The notes beneath the pieces are model-generated. The model saw only the letters and a list, made by a program, of their open reading frames with translations. It searched no databases and was not told the origin of the DNA. This document shows positions 16,132-25,740 of a stretch of DNA of 64,000 bases, one piece after another (the stretch's first letter is position 1; each line of letters opens with the position of its first letter). The translations under genes were made by a program, and so were the position numbers. Source of the stretch: JBEKYD01 sp052148435 (GTDB lineage: Bacteria > Acidobacteriota > Terriglobia > Bryobacterales > Bryobacteraceae); the NCBI GenBank assembly GCA_052148435.1, contig JBKQIF010000153.1, positions 29,373 through 93,372 of the forward strand, given 5' to 3'.

Positions 16132-18627
16132 TTGGGGCCCTCTCCGCAAACCCACCTTCTTTCTCTTAACATATCGGCAGATTCTTGTCAGCAAGAATCT
16201 TCTAGTTTTACATATATTTTTTTAGCTGGCGCGTTGGGACTGCTGAGTTTAACTCAACTAATGCCGGCCCAGACTCCGCCCGTTCTTGAGCGCGCCCCCG
16301 CTGCCGGGCAGGTTACCGCCGCTCCCCTGCCCGACCCCAAGACGCTGGGCCGCGGCGAATGGGAGATGCATGCCATCCGCCAGGAGGGCGACGGGCCGAT
16401 TAAGAGGTTGATCGGGCACGCCGAAATGGAAGACAACACCCTGCTGCTGCGTGCCGATGAAATCGTGTACAACGAAGACACCAGGATGGTTCGCGCTACC
16501 GGGAGCGTTTATTATCACGGCTTTGCCAAGAACGAGCAGATCTGGTGCGACAGCCTGGAATACGACACCCAAAACGAGAACGGAAAATTCTGGGACGTGC
16601 GCGGCGAGGCCATGCCGCGCGTGGTGGTGCGGCGGGGCATTTTGAGCGGCAACAGCCCGTTTCATTTCGAAGGCGAATGGGCCGAGCGGCTGGGCGCCAA
16701 GTACATTCTCTATAACGGCTGGATTACCAACTGCAAGATGCCCAAACCGTGGTGGCGAATGAATGGCCCCAAGTTCGACATCATCCCCGGAGACCGCGCG
16801 ATCGCCTTCGACAGCACATTCTTGCTCCACTCCATCCCTATTTTCTACACGCCCTATTTTTATCACTCGCTCCAAAAGCAGCCGCGGCACAGCGGTTTTC
16901 TGATTCCCAACCTGGTGCCGCGTTCGCAGCGCGGCTTCATGGTGGGGCTGGGCTACTTTTGGGCCATCAACCGCAGTTACGACCTCACCTACCTGTTTCA
17001 GGACTACAACACCAACGCTTTCGGCCACAACGTGAACTTCCGCGGCAAGCCGCGCGTTGGCACCGATTTCAACCTGATTTTCTACGGTGTCCAGGACGAA
17101 GGGGGAGTCGTGGGCAAGCCTCCGGCCGCCAAGTATCCCGGCTTCAGCCTCAACCTGGTGGCCCACAGCGATCTGGGCAATGGCTGGACCGCCAATGGAT
17201 TCGTCAACTACATCAGCTCCTTCGATTTCCGCCAGTATTGGTCGGGGTCGTATAACGAAGCGGTCAGCTCGGAAATCCACGCGGTGGGCTTTGTCGACAA
17301 GCGCTGGGACGGCTACATCTTCGACGTCGCTCTGAGCCGGCTGGAGAACTTTCAGAGTGACGTGGTGCCGGTGGTTCAGGCCAACGGCAGCCTGGTCAAT
17401 GAGCGCAACGCGATCCTGATCCACAAACTGCCGGAAGCCAGCTTTTCCTCTACCGATCGCCAGATTTTTCAGGACCTGCCGATCTGGTTCTCGTTTTACT
17501 CCGCCGCCGGATTGCTCTACCGCTCGGAGCCGATCCTGGAGCCGATCGGCGGTACCGCCAACTACAACCTGATCGAGGACTTCAGCACCCGCCAGTTCAC
17601 GCCGCGGTTGGACTTCGCGCCGCATCTCACCTCGGCGGCGCATTTCTGGCACATGGACTTCGTTCCCAGCGTCGGGCTGGACGAAACCTATTACGGCGGC
17701 AGCCAGGTGATCTCGCCGCTGAGCACGCCGACCGACCCGGTGCTGTACCAGGCCGTCAACACCAGCCTGGTGCGCAGCGAGCGCGATTTTTCGATGGACG
17801 TGCTGCTGCCTTCCCTGGAACGGGTTTTCAACCGCAGGACCATCTTCGGCGACAAGCTGAAGCACGTCGTCGAGCCGCGCCTGACTTACAAGTACGTGAC
17901 CGGCATCGGCGACCAGTTCTACCGGACTTTGCGCTTCGACCAAACCGACATTCTGGCCGACACCAACGAAGTGGAAGCTTCGCTCACCAACCGCCTCTAC
18001 GCCAAGCGGGGCAACGATTCGGTGGAGATTCTCTCCTGGGAACTGGCGGCCAAACGGTACTTCAACCCGACCTTCGGCGGCGCGCTGTTGTCCGGCCAAC
18101 CGAACGTTTTTGCGGCTACCGAGGACTTGACCGGCTACGCTTTCCTGGTGGGCCCGCGCAACTATTCGCCGGTCGTTTCCAAGCTGCGCGCAACGCCCAT
18201 ACCGTCTTTCTCGGTGAACTGGCAACTGGACTACGACCCTTACTATCACCGCATCGTGGATGAATACATTCAGGGGGACTACCGCTGGAAGAATTTCTTC
18301 CTGTCGGCGGGCGACGGCTATCTGCACGTCAACCCTATCCTGCTGCCGCCCACCGGTTTGGCCGACCAGCCCAATTTCCGGGTAGGGTTCGGCAACCAGC
18401 AGCATCGCGGCTGGAGCGGGGCGTACAGCGAAGTGTATGACATCCATTTCGGCTATACGCTGTCGTCCAGCTTTCAGGTCACCTACAACACCGACTGCTG
18501 CGGGTTCAGCGTGGAGGAGCGGCGCTTACACTATGGCATACGCGATGAAACCCAGTTCATGTTCGCGTTTTCGATTGCCAACATCGGAACTTTCGGGACG
18601 CTTCGGACACAGGATCGGCTGTTTTAG
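16132..18627 (+). CDS. lptD: LPS-assembly outer-membrane protein LptD (OstA)
   Basis: Outer-membrane barrel that, with LptE, inserts LPS into the outer leaflet. The N-terminal OstA-like domain (GHAEMEDNTLLLRADEIVYN, WDVRGEAMPRVVVRRGI) is followed by the family block IPIFYTPYFYHSLQKQPRHS and a long strand-rich C-terminal barrel. A clear signal peptide (FTYIFLAGALGLLSLTQLMPAQ) lies upstream of the first ATG (16261), so translation must start earlier. The only in-frame canonical codon is TTG 16132, without a visible ribosome binding site. Identity is firm; the start is uncertain. Confidence 0.88.
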   Translation: MGPSPQTHLLSLNISADSCQQESSSFTYIFLAGALGLLSLTQLMPAQTPPVLERAPAAGQVTAAPLPDPKTLGRGEWEMHAIRQEGDGPIKRLIGHAEMEDNTLLLRADEIVYNEDTRMVRATGSVYYHGFAKNEQIWCDSLEYDTQNENGKFWDVRGEAMPRVVVRRGILSGNSPFHFEGEWAERLGAKYILYNGWITNCKMPKPWWRMNGPKFDIIPGDRAIAFDSTFLLHSIPIFYTPYFYHSLQKQPRHSGFLIPNLVPRSQRGFMVGLGYFWAINRSYDLTYLFQDYNTNAFGHNVNFRGKPRVGTDFNLIFYGVQDEGGVVGKPPAAKYPGFSLNLVAHSDLGNGWTANGFVNYISSFDFRQYWSGSYNEAVSSEIHAVGFVDKRWDGYIFDVALSRLENFQSDVVPVVQANGSLVNERNAILIHKLPEASFSSTDRQIFQDLPIWFSFYSAAGLLYRSEPILEPIGGTANYNLIEDFSTRQFTPRLDFAPHLTSAAHFWHMDFVPSVGLDETYYGGSQVISPLSTPTDPVLYQAVNTSLVRSERDFSMDVLLPSLERVFNRRTIFGDKLKHVVEPRLTYKYVTGIGDQFYRTLRFDQTDILADTNEVEASLTNRLYAKRGNDSVEILSWELAAKRYFNPTFGGALLSGQPNVFAATEDLTGYAFLVGPRNYSPVVSKLRATPIPSFSVNWQLDYDPYYHRIVDEYIQGDYRWKNFFLSAGDGYLHVNPILLPPTGLADQPNFRVGFGNQQHRGWSGAYSEVYDIHFGYTLSSSFQVTYNTDCCGFSVEERRLHYGIRDETQFMFAFSIANIGTFGTLRTQDRLF
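16179..16200 (+). promoter_or_regulatory. Perfect hairpin in the lptD 5' region
   Basis: Nine-base arms AGATTCTTG / CAAGAATCT around a TCAG loop, followed by an AT-rich stretch ending in seven T residues. It overlaps the presumed lptD signal-peptide codons. It could be a translational control hairpin, or a sign that the true lptD start differs from the one given. Confidence 0.4.
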
Positions 18628-18683
18628 AGAGCCGTGAGCGGTCAGCTACACCGCCGCGGCTGAAAGCTCTCGGGAAAAGAAAA

Positions 18684-18708
18684 AGCCCCGAGTGGATCAC
18701 TCGGGGCT
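18684..18708. terminator. GC-rich hairpin downstream of lptD
   Basis: Perfect 11-base arms agccccgagtg / cactcggggct around GAT. On the minus strand the stem would be followed by a U-rich run (the A-rich run 18675-18684 on plus); on plus there is no clear T-tract. It is the only obvious transcript-end structure after lptD and may act in both directions. The rest of 18628-18894 is AT-rich with a small inverted repeat GTTAAT...ATTAAC. Confidence 0.55.
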
Positions 18709-18894
18709 CTTGCACTCAGAGGGGTTGGCGGCGGGAGGGGACTCGCCGCCAGGGATGCTGTCTGTGTTAATTTGATATTAACAATTTAAGACCTTGTTGT
18801 CCAGTTTTTTTTTGAAAATATTTTTGGTGCCCGGAAGCGATCGTAAGGGGACGGTCGTCATTAACTGCCCACCTTCTCCGAAGGTATTCAAAAT

Positions 18895-19413
18895 ATGGCA
18901 CTTCTGCTAAGGCCGCTGAATCTCTGGTACTGGACCGGTAGGGAAAACCGGCCTAACCAAAGAGATATTGAGGGATTCGCCTCCCGCAAGGTATCTTGCA
19001 AACAGGTGACGCGTGTGATCGAGATACAGAATGATCGGTCAATGACCAGCGGTGAGCGTGAGCGGCGAGTGAAACGCCGTTTCCAGATCGAACAGGACGT
19101 GCGCTACAAGATGCTGTACGGCCAGCGGATCGCCGAAACCGGCACGGGACGCACGGTCAACATCTCCAGCGGGGGAGTGTGGTTCACCACGGACAGCATG
19201 CTTGCCACCGGCATGCCCATAGAACTGTCTATGTCGTGGCCAGTTCTGCTCAACGACTCCTGCGCCATGAAGCTCATGATTTACGGCTGTGTGGTGCGCA
19301 GCAACGAAAAGGGCGCCGCCGTGGCCATCGAGCGGTACGAATTCCGTACCACGGGCCGCCCGTTGCAACCACAGGTCGCCCATTCCGGGACGGAATTCCG
19401 GCTCCACAACTGA
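18895..19413 (+). CDS. PilZ-domain protein
   Basis: 172 residues. The PilZ c-di-GMP-binding motifs are present: RRVKRR (RxxxR) near residue 60 and NISSGGVWF (D/NxSxxG) near 85, then a beta-barrel to the end. The N-terminal 45 residues are of unknown type; an internal ATG could be used instead. It probably senses c-di-GMP, consistent with the GGDEF gene at 22405. Confidence 0.82.
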   Translation: MALLLRPLNLWYWTGRENRPNQRDIEGFASRKVSCKQVTRVIEIQNDRSMTSGERERRVKRRFQIEQDVRYKMLYGQRIAETGTGRTVNISSGGVWFTTDSMLATGMPIELSMSWPVLLNDSCAMKLMIYGCVVRSNEKGAAVAIERYEFRTTGRPLQPQVAHSGTEFRLHN

Positions 19414-19431
19414 TCCCGGCTCCCGGTTGAC

Positions 19432-19626
19432 TTACACGATCGCCCGGAGCACCCGAAACGGGAGGGTGATTACTGCAACCACCAGTTCCAATGCGCCTTC
19501 CACCGCGATACCTACCAGCCGGAACGGCAGCAACAGCAACCAAACCAACGGATATAGCACCAGCGCAGCCAGCGCCAGGGGCCAGCACAACACCGCCAAA
19601 ATACACCACAGTAAGAACTTCACCAT
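19432..19626 (-). CDS. Very small hydrophobic membrane protein
   Basis: 64 residues, almost entirely hydrophobic (two or three helices: LLWCILAVLCWPLALAALVL, then LVWLLLLPFRLVGIAVEGAL), with few charged residues. No family recognised. The strongly membrane-like composition argues it is a real gene. Convergent with the PilZ gene. Confidence 0.6.
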   Translation of the reverse strand: MVKFLLWCILAVLCWPLALAALVLYPLVWLLLLPFRLVGIAVEGALELVVAVITLPFRVLRAIV

Positions 19627-19803
19627 CTTGAGATCTCTACCTCAATAACGCACAACCGGGGATTGCTGTTCCGAAAATGGCTAACGACGCTCACGCCCAG
19701 GGCGAATTTATCTATATCTAATTGAAAATAAATTACTTGCCCGCTAATCCTTCTGCGGGAAAAACTGGCAACGGTTGCCGCGGCGCCGACTTCGTTGTGC
19801 ATT

Positions 19804-19876
19804 TTTGTGCATTCTTGTGCATCCTGCCTGGCAGGTTTGGGCGTGATTTCCCTGCACCTTTGTGCATTCTTGTGCA
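19804..19876. repeat. Two 18-base direct repeats
   Basis: An 18-base word (tttgtgcattcttgtgca) occurs at 19804-19821 and 19859-19876, and partly again just upstream. It lies in the gap after the enolase-superfamily stop. Function unknown. Confidence 0.55.
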
Positions 19877-19895
19877 GCAGGCACCCTTCCCGTGG

Positions 19896-21299
19896 CTAGC
19901 CGGTGCACAAACCCGGGCCGTCGAGGCCAGCGGTGTAGAGGTAGCCGTCTTTGACCTGGAAGATGCCGGGAAATTTCTTTTCCCAGCCGCGGTTGGCGGC
20001 GGGGACGTATTCGCGGGCGTTGGCTTCGAGAGCGGTCACGCCGGGGACGTGGGCGGCAATGCCGGCGGAATGGACCAGGGCTGCGCCGGGGCAGGTGAGG
20101 TCCTGGACGCAGCGGAACATCTTGTATTTCTGCGCAGCGGCGGCCAGCAACAGGGTTTGAGATTGGCCTTTGCAGGCCTTGAGCGCGACGCCGGTATAGC
20201 CCATCTCGCGGCAAAGCAGGAGGGCGTCCAGGCCGGTGAGGGATTCGTCGATGACGACGGGCTTGAGCCGTGCGGCTTCGAACATGGTGTTCTGGCGGTC
20301 GGAGGCCAGGTCGCGGGCGGTGGGCTGCTCGATGTACTGGACGCGGCCGAAGGCGGCGGGAGCTTTGGCCTTGAGGCCGCGCTCGAAGTCGAGCAGGTAT
20401 TGAACGTTGGGGCAGCGCTCGTTGAAATCGAGTGAGTAGAGCCAGCCGGAGAGGCCGCGGCGGGTTTCGGCGGCGGCGGTGACGCGGTCGATGGCGGCCA
20501 CCCGGTCCACGTCCCAGGCGAGATCGTTGCCGTTGAGCTTGATCTTGATGGCGCGGACGCCGTTGTAGGGAATCCAGTCTTCCAGGGTTTCGGGCAAGCC
20601 GTCGCCGATGGGCTGCTTTCGGTCGGCTGCGGTGAGAGGGTCGGACGCGCCTACGGAGTGATACATAAGGATGCGCGGGGTGGGGCTGGGCAGGAGGTAG
20701 TTGTCGAGGAATTCGCCGCGAAATTCGGGGTTGAGATAGTGGGCGAGGTCGAAGCGCACACACTCGCGGCCGCAGACGCGGAAGCTGTTGCGGCCGTGGA
20801 GGCGGCCGAAGGCGTCGTGGAGGGCGGCGTCGAAGGGGCTGGCGGCGACCAGGGTGCAGAGCTTGGGAATGGGCCGCGGCAGGTTGAGCTCGCGAGTGGT
20901 TTCGGCGGCGGCCTTTAGATACTCGGGCTCCAGGACGAGGTTGCAGTCGAGCGGATGGCCGTACTCGCGGTAGTCGAGGGTGATGCGGGCGATTTTGCGG
21001 GCCAGCGATTGCATGGCGGCCAGGGTACCGTCGTAGGAGATGTCGGGAGCGGGAAAGGACCAGACGTTGCCGAGCGGCATGGCGGCGAATCCGGCGGCGG
21101 ACTTGCCCGCCTTGGTTTCGAGGCGGCAGTGCACGTTGAGGAGGGTGACGCGATCGACCTCCTTGCCGCCGAATTTGTAGGGAGCCCGGTAGCGATAATC
21201 CTGAAAGGCGATTTGGATTTCGGTAATGCGCGCGTCGGTGGCGAGGGGCGCGGCCAGAATGGCAGGCAGGGCGAGGAATTCGCGGCGCCGCATTTTCAT
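19896..21299 (-). CDS. Enolase-superfamily (mandelate racemase/muconate lactonizing type) protein, TAT-type leader
   Basis: 467 residues. An N-terminal leader (MKMRRREFLALPAILAAPLA) suggests export. Superfamily landmarks: KIKLNG, metal-ligand strands SLDFNE, YIEQPT and VVIDES, and a lysine-containing strand ALKACKGQSQ. Members abstract the alpha-proton of carboxylates, often sugar acids (dehydratases, epimerases). Substrate not predictable. The ATG overlaps the upstream stop (ATGA), so it is coupled to the TIM-barrel isomerase gene. Confidence 0.85.
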   Translation of the reverse strand: MKMRRREFLALPAILAAPLATDARITEIQIAFQDYRYRAPYKFGGKEVDRVTLLNVHCRLETKAGKSAAGFAAMPLGNVWSFPAPDISYDGTLAAMQSLARKIARITLDYREYGHPLDCNLVLEPEYLKAAAETTRELNLPRPIPKLCTLVAASPFDAALHDAFGRLHGRNSFRVCGRECVRFDLAHYLNPEFRGEFLDNYLLPSPTPRILMYHSVGASDPLTAADRKQPIGDGLPETLEDWIPYNGVRAIKIKLNGNDLAWDVDRVAAIDRVTAAAETRRGLSGWLYSLDFNERCPNVQYLLDFERGLKAKAPAAFGRVQYIEQPTARDLASDRQNTMFEAARLKPVVIDESLTGLDALLLCREMGYTGVALKACKGQSQTLLLAAAAQKYKMFRCVQDLTCPGAALVHSAGIAAHVPGVTALEANAREYVPAANRGWEKKFPGIFQVKDGYLYTAGLDGPGLCTG

Positions 21300-22243
21300 A
21301 GCTTCGCCTGGGCAAGATAGCGGCGGAGCTGGGCGAGGTCGCGTTTCATGGCGCGATAGACTTCGTCCGGCTGCTGGCTGAGGGGGTATTCGAAGTGAAC
21401 CTGGACGGGGCCGTCGAAGCCCGCCGCCACCATGGCGAAGAATTCGGCAAACGGGACCATGCCCTCGCCGAGAGGCACCCATTGCGGATTCCAATTGTGG
21501 CCGGCGTCCCGGGCCCAGACGAAATCTTTGACGGCAATGCCGCGGAGGCGCGGGCCGGTGATGCGGAAGGAATTGATCCAGCCGCCGAGGCCACCTTCGA
21601 CGACCGCGTGGCCGATATCGAAATTCACGCCGACCGCGGCGGGGTCGTAGTCCTTGAGCAAAATGTAGAGATCCCAGATGGAAGCGCCCACCAGGTTGAT
21701 ACCGGAATGAGTGTGATACATGGCGCAGGCCTGGTAGCGGGAGTTGAGAGCGGCCAGGCGGGCGATGCGCGGTTTCATGCGATCGAGCTGGGCGGGGTAG
21801 GGCTGGCCAGGCGCGTAGGTAAGACCGCCCCAGCGGTAGCGACGGATGCCGAGATCGGCCATGGTGCGTAGGACGTCTTCGGCGTAGGGTGTATCCGCAT
21901 CCACGATACCGGTGGTGATCATGGGCACGTCGAGAGCGTGGCGGCGGAGGATGGCGACGAGCGGGGGCAAATCCTGACGGACGCGGGCCGGGTCTATGTG
22001 GCCGCCCTGGCGCACGGTGATATCGACGGCATCGAAGCCGAGGCTGGCGGCGGCTTGGGCGAGATCTTCGCCCTGAACGAACTGGAGGTGCTTGGAAAAG
22101 ATAGCCACTTTGAGCTTGGGACGGTTAGTTTGCCCGTCGGGAGGGGAAGGCGCGGCGTGGGCGAAAAGGGTGGCGCCGGCCGCCGCGCCGGCCGAGGCCA
22201 GGACAGCGCGGCGGGAAAGTGTTTCAAGCGTTTTGAATTCCAT
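21296..22243 (-). CDS. Secreted sugar-phosphate isomerase/epimerase-like TIM barrel
   Basis: 315 residues with a twin-arginine-type leader (SRRAVLASAGAAAGATLFAHAA). The barrel belongs to the xylose-isomerase-like/AP-endonuclease-2 superfamily: GFDAVDITVRQGGHI, a MYHTHSG strand, NFDIGHAV and HFEYPL supply the usual His/Asp/Glu metal ligands. Coupled by ATGA overlap to the enolase-superfamily gene; together they suggest modification of a sugar or sugar acid in the periplasm. Confidence 0.83.
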   Translation of the reverse strand: MEFKTLETLSRRAVLASAGAAAGATLFAHAAPSPPDGQTNRPKLKVAIFSKHLQFVQGEDLAQAAASLGFDAVDITVRQGGHIDPARVRQDLPPLVAILRRHALDVPMITTGIVDADTPYAEDVLRTMADLGIRRYRWGGLTYAPGQPYPAQLDRMKPRIARLAALNSRYQACAMYHTHSGINLVGASIWDLYILLKDYDPAAVGVNFDIGHAVVEGGLGGWINSFRITGPRLRGIAVKDFVWARDAGHNWNPQWVPLGEGMVPFAEFFAMVAAGFDGPVQVHFEYPLSQQPDEVYRAMKRDLAQLRRYLAQAKL

Positions 22244-22302
22244 GGATTTAACTCGCAATTCTCCCACACCTTCGGTGGCGGCGCGGGATAGGCCCGGACC
22301 GA

Positions 22303-22324
22303 CAGGCCAGGAGGCCTGCCCCAC
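22303..22324. repeat. CCAC-tailed hairpin repeat (family C)
   Basis: CAGGCC-AGGA-GGCCTG followed by CCCCAC. The layout matches the AGGCY-loop-RGCCT plus CCAC elements at 28269, 30385, 32896 and 33963. It lies between the divergent isomerase and GGDEF genes. Confidence 0.5.
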
Positions 22325-22404
22325 TAACATCCGAGCGCCGACAGCCTTCCCGCCAGTCAAGAACCCGACGAAGTGTGCCGATAAGGTTGTGGGAGGCGAG
22401 CAGC

Positions 22405-23406
22405 TTGGGTACCAACCAGCCAGACGGCGGCGCGGGGTTGCGGGTATTAGTTGCCGACGACAATCCCGTGTTCCGGTGCATGTTGCGGACCATGCTCGGG
22501 AAATGGGGATACCAAGCGGTGGAGGCTTCCGATGGGGCAACGGCGTACAACCTGCTCGAATCCGCCGACGCGCCGCGGCTGGCGGTCATGGATTGGATGA
22601 TGCCGGGCATTGACGGGGTGGAGATTTGTCGAAGGGTCCGTGCGGAGGCGCGGGAGCCCTACATTTACATCGTGCTTCTGACGGCGCGTACCGAATCGGA
22701 GGATTTGGTGCACGGAATGGATGCGGGCGCGGACGATTACCTTACCAAGCCGTTCCACCCGCAGGAGTTGCGGGTGAGGATGCGGGCCGGCCGGAGGATT
22801 TTGGAATTGCAGCGGGAGTTGCTGGATGCGCGCGAGGAACTGCGGGTGCAGGCCACCCACGACGGCCTGACCGGGTTGTGGAATCGGGCGTCGATTCTGG
22901 AGACGCTGGACAAGGAGCTGGCGCGGGCACAGCGGGAGGGACATCCGCTGACGATGCTGATGATCGATCTGGACCACTTCAAGCTGGTGAACGACAGCCA
23001 CGGGCACCAGGCGGGCGACGCGGTACTGCGGGAGGCGGCGCGCCGGATCCAGTCGAGCATTCGGCGGTACGACACGGCCGGGCGTTATGGCGGCGAAGAG
23101 TTCGTAGTGGTGTTGCCGGCGACCGACCTGGCCGGCGGGATGGTGCAAGCGGAACGAATTCGGCAGACGATTGCCGGGGAGGGAATGACGGCATCGGGCA
23201 AATTGGTGGAGGTGACGTGCAGCATCGGCGTTTGCGCCTGGCCCGCATCGCGAGCCGGCGATGCGCCGGTGTTGATCCACGGCGCCGACGAAGCGCTGTA
23301 CGAGGCCAAGCGCTCGGGCCGTAACCGCGTCCGCGCAAATGGCGTCGGTGCCGCGCTGGACCGAACCCTGGTGCGGCTGGATGCGGAGATCAACTCCCTG
23401 GGGTAG
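22405..23406 (+). CDS. Response regulator with GGDEF diguanylate cyclase domain
   Basis: 333 residues. The N-terminal receiver domain has the acidic pair D18/D19, phospho-acceptor D63 (VMDWMMPG) and LTKPF lysine. It is followed by a short coiled segment and a GGDEF domain with an intact GGEEF signature plus SIGVC. It should make c-di-GMP under phosphorelay control, possibly for the PilZ protein. Start: TTG 22405 has a strong GGGAGG site eight bases upstream; an in-frame GTG at 22375 has none. No histidine kinase is nearby. Confidence 0.93.
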   Translation: MGTNQPDGGAGLRVLVADDNPVFRCMLRTMLGKWGYQAVEASDGATAYNLLESADAPRLAVMDWMMPGIDGVEICRRVRAEAREPYIYIVLLTARTESEDLVHGMDAGADDYLTKPFHPQELRVRMRAGRRILELQRELLDAREELRVQATHDGLTGLWNRASILETLDKELARAQREGHPLTMLMIDLDHFKLVNDSHGHQAGDAVLREAARRIQSSIRRYDTAGRYGGEEFVVVLPATDLAGGMVQAERIRQTIAGEGMTASGKLVEVTCSIGVCAWPASRAGDAPVLIHGADEALYEAKRSGRNRVRANGVGAALDRTLVRLDAEINSLG

Positions 23407-23509
23407 CAATCGAGTGGTTCGCGCCGGCCGCACCCACGGCTTACGCCATGGGCTACTATCGATCGCCCTGCGGGCTGCGGTATAACCGGGGGGCGTCCGC
23501 CCCGCTTGG

Positions 23510-24580
23510 TCAGGTCAGTTCTTCGTCGAAACAGACGGCCACCTTGCCGCACTTACCGCCGGCCATCAAGGTGTAGGCTTCCGAGGCGCGCTCGAGCGGG
23601 AAGCGGTGGGTAATCAAGTCGGCAGGATGAAGCTTCCACGCCACCAGGCGTTCGACGAGTTCTTCCATGCGCCAGGTGGAAGTGACCCAGGAGCCGAAGA
23701 TGGTTTTCTGGTCGTGGATGATGTCCGGCGAGGGGTTGAACTCGACGCGGCCCCCTTCGCCCAGAAACACGATACGGCCCCATTTGCGAGTGGCGCGAAT
23801 GGCGGTGGCGCGGGCGCCGTCGTGGGCGGAGCACTCCACGGCGCGTTCGACGCCCGAGCCGCCGGTGAGGCGGAGGACATCGGCGACGTTGTCGGAGCCG
23901 CTGGGAAGGACCTCGTCGCAGAGACCGAGGTCGCGGGCCAGGTTCATGCGCTCCTCGACGACGTCGATGCCGATGATCTTGCGGGCCCCCAGCTTGCGGC
24001 AGAGAGCGCCGGCGGCCAGGCCGACGGGACCGAGTCCGGTGATCAGCACGGCGTCGTTGCCGCCGATGCCGATCTTTTCCAGACCTTCGTAGACGGTACC
24101 GAAGCCGCAAGCCACCTGGGCGCCATCGGCGAAGCTGAGCTCGGGCGGGAGCCAGATCAGGTCTTTCTCTTCGGCCAGAAGAAAGTCGGCCATGCCGCCA
24201 TCGCGCTGCCAGCCGTAGGCACGCCGATAGCGGGCGCTGGTGCAGGAGATCATGTAGCCGCGGCGGCAATCGTTGCAAAGGCCGCAGCCGGAGATGTGAT
24301 AGACGATGACGCGATCGCCAACGGCGAAGCGGCGGCAGCCAGGGCCGGCGCGGACGATCCGGCCGCAGGGTTCATGGCCAGCCACCACTCCCTGGTAGCC
24401 TTCCGGGCCCTTGCCCAGGTGCTGGTGGTAGATGCAGCGGATATCGGAGCCGCAGATGGTGGAGGCCTTCATGCGGAGGAGCACTTCACCATGGCCGGGC
24501 TCGGGAACCGGCACCTGCTTGAGTTGGGTGGTGCTATCGCCGGGCAAGTAGGCGCCCAGCATCACGGCGGCTGAACTCAT
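23510..24580 (-). CDS. Zinc-dependent alcohol/polyol dehydrogenase (MDR family)
   Basis: 356 residues. GroES-like fold with catalytic-zinc residues in STICGSDIR and GHEPCGRIV, a structural-zinc cysteine cluster (CGLCNDCRRGYMISC) and a Rossmann motif GLGPVGLAAGAL. Oxidises an alcohol or sugar with NAD(P). Its ATG overlaps the aldo/keto reductase stop (ATGA), so the two oxidoreductases are co-translated and may interconvert related polyols. Confidence 0.93.
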   Translation of the reverse strand: MSSAAVMLGAYLPGDSTTQLKQVPVPEPGHGEVLLRMKASTICGSDIRCIYHQHLGKGPEGYQGVVAGHEPCGRIVRAGPGCRRFAVGDRVIVYHISGCGLCNDCRRGYMISCTSARYRRAYGWQRDGGMADFLLAEEKDLIWLPPELSFADGAQVACGFGTVYEGLEKIGIGGNDAVLITGLGPVGLAAGALCRKLGARKIIGIDVVEERMNLARDLGLCDEVLPSGSDNVADVLRLTGGSGVERAVECSAHDGARATAIRATRKWGRIVFLGEGGRVEFNPSPDIIHDQKTIFGSWVTSTWRMEELVERLVAWKLHPADLITHRFPLERASEAYTLMAGGKCGKVAVCFDEELT

Positions 24581-25617
24581 GGTTCGATCGCTCCGTTCCC
24601 ATCCCACAGGGTTTCCCACGATTGCTCCGCCTTCCAGAGAAATACCTGGCCTTTGATGAGGCGGCAATTGCGGTCGATGGCGGCGATGTCGCGCATATCG
24701 TCCCTGGTGAGCGGCTGGCTCACGACCCCGCGCAGGTTAGCGAGAAAGTTATTAGGATTGACGGAAAAGGGAATCGGCGTCTGGCCGCGCTGGACCGCCC
24801 ATTTAATGCAGATAACCGCCGGATGCACACCGAGACGCCGGGCGATGCGGACGATCGCGGGGTCTTCGGTATCGACGGTATCTTGCGGGGTGCGATCGCG
24901 GCCGGGACGGCCGGGAGAGCCGACGGGGCAAAAGCCAACCGGTTCGATGCCATGGCGGCGAACGTAGTCGAACAGCCCGGGCTGCTGGAAGTGGGGGTGC
25001 AGCTCCATTTCGTTAACGGCTGGTTGGATACGGGCATCGCGGAGCAGCAGTTCCAGCTTGGGGATGGTCATGTTGGAAGTGCCAATGTGGCGGGCGAGCC
25101 CCAACTCCACCAGCTCTTCCATTTGCCGCCAAGTTTTCATGAACTCATGGTGGATATAGGGGCGCGCATTGGGGCAGCGCGCGGAAACGTCGCAGCCCGG
25201 CGGATGGAAGTTGGGAAAGGGCCAATGGACGAGGTACATGTCCAGATAGTCGAGGCCGAGATGCTGGAGCGATTGGCGGCAGGCGGGGACCACGTCGGAT
25301 TCGGCGTGCCTGTCGTTCCACAGCTTGGAGGTGACCCACAGCTCGCGGCGCCCGATGCCGCCGGCCATTATCTGGCGGAAGGATTCCCCGATACGGCTTT
25401 CGTTACCGTAGACGGAAGCGCAATCGAAATGACGGTAGCCAATGGCGGCCGCGGCCTTAACGGCTTCGGCCACCTGTTCGGCGCCGACGTGGTCGGAACC
25501 GAAGGTGCCTAATCCGATGGCGGGCATTGGAGCGCCGGTAAAGAGGACGCGCCTGGGCACCAGGTTCGGATCGACTGTCTCGCGACCATCGAGGATGGGT
25601 TTTAATGGATGGCTCAC
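24577..25617 (-). CDS. Aldo/keto reductase
   Basis: 346 residues from a GTG. The (beta/alpha)8 AKR motifs are clear: GLGTFGSDHVG, HFDCASVYGNES (catalytic Asp and Tyr), LWVTSKLWND (Lys) and DMYLVHWPFPN (His). NAD(P)H-dependent carbonyl reduction; substrate unknown. First gene of a two-gene unit with the zinc dehydrogenase. Confidence 0.93.
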   Translation of the reverse strand: MSHPLKPILDGRETVDPNLVPRRVLFTGAPMPAIGLGTFGSDHVGAEQVAEAVKAAAAIGYRHFDCASVYGNESRIGESFRQIMAGGIGRRELWVTSKLWNDRHAESDVVPACRQSLQHLGLDYLDMYLVHWPFPNFHPPGCDVSARCPNARPYIHHEFMKTWRQMEELVELGLARHIGTSNMTIPKLELLLRDARIQPAVNEMELHPHFQQPGLFDYVRRHGIEPVGFCPVGSPGRPGRDRTPQDTVDTEDPAIVRIARRLGVHPAVICIKWAVQRGQTPIPFSVNPNNFLANLRGVVSQPLTRDDMRDIAAIDRNCRLIKGQVFLWKAEQSWETLWDGNGAIEP

Positions 25618-25740
25618 AGGGTTGGCTCAGGCAACCGCTAATCTGTAGCACGGTGAAAGTTGGGAAGTCAACGAAGCGCCGCATGCTCCGGAAGGACGCG
25701 GTGCGATATATTTGGATCTGGCTGGGAGGGAAAGGGCGCG

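Noticed and set aside
16258..18447. 729-codon frame antisense to lptD
   Set aside because: Shadow of LptD.
18626..18672. Possible fifth copy of repeat family A after lptD
   Set aside because: Shares only GAGCGGTCAGCT-like words; similarity too weak to count.
19804..19876. Possible short CRISPR-like direct repeats
   Set aside because: Only two exact 18-base copies, no regular spacers and no cas genes.
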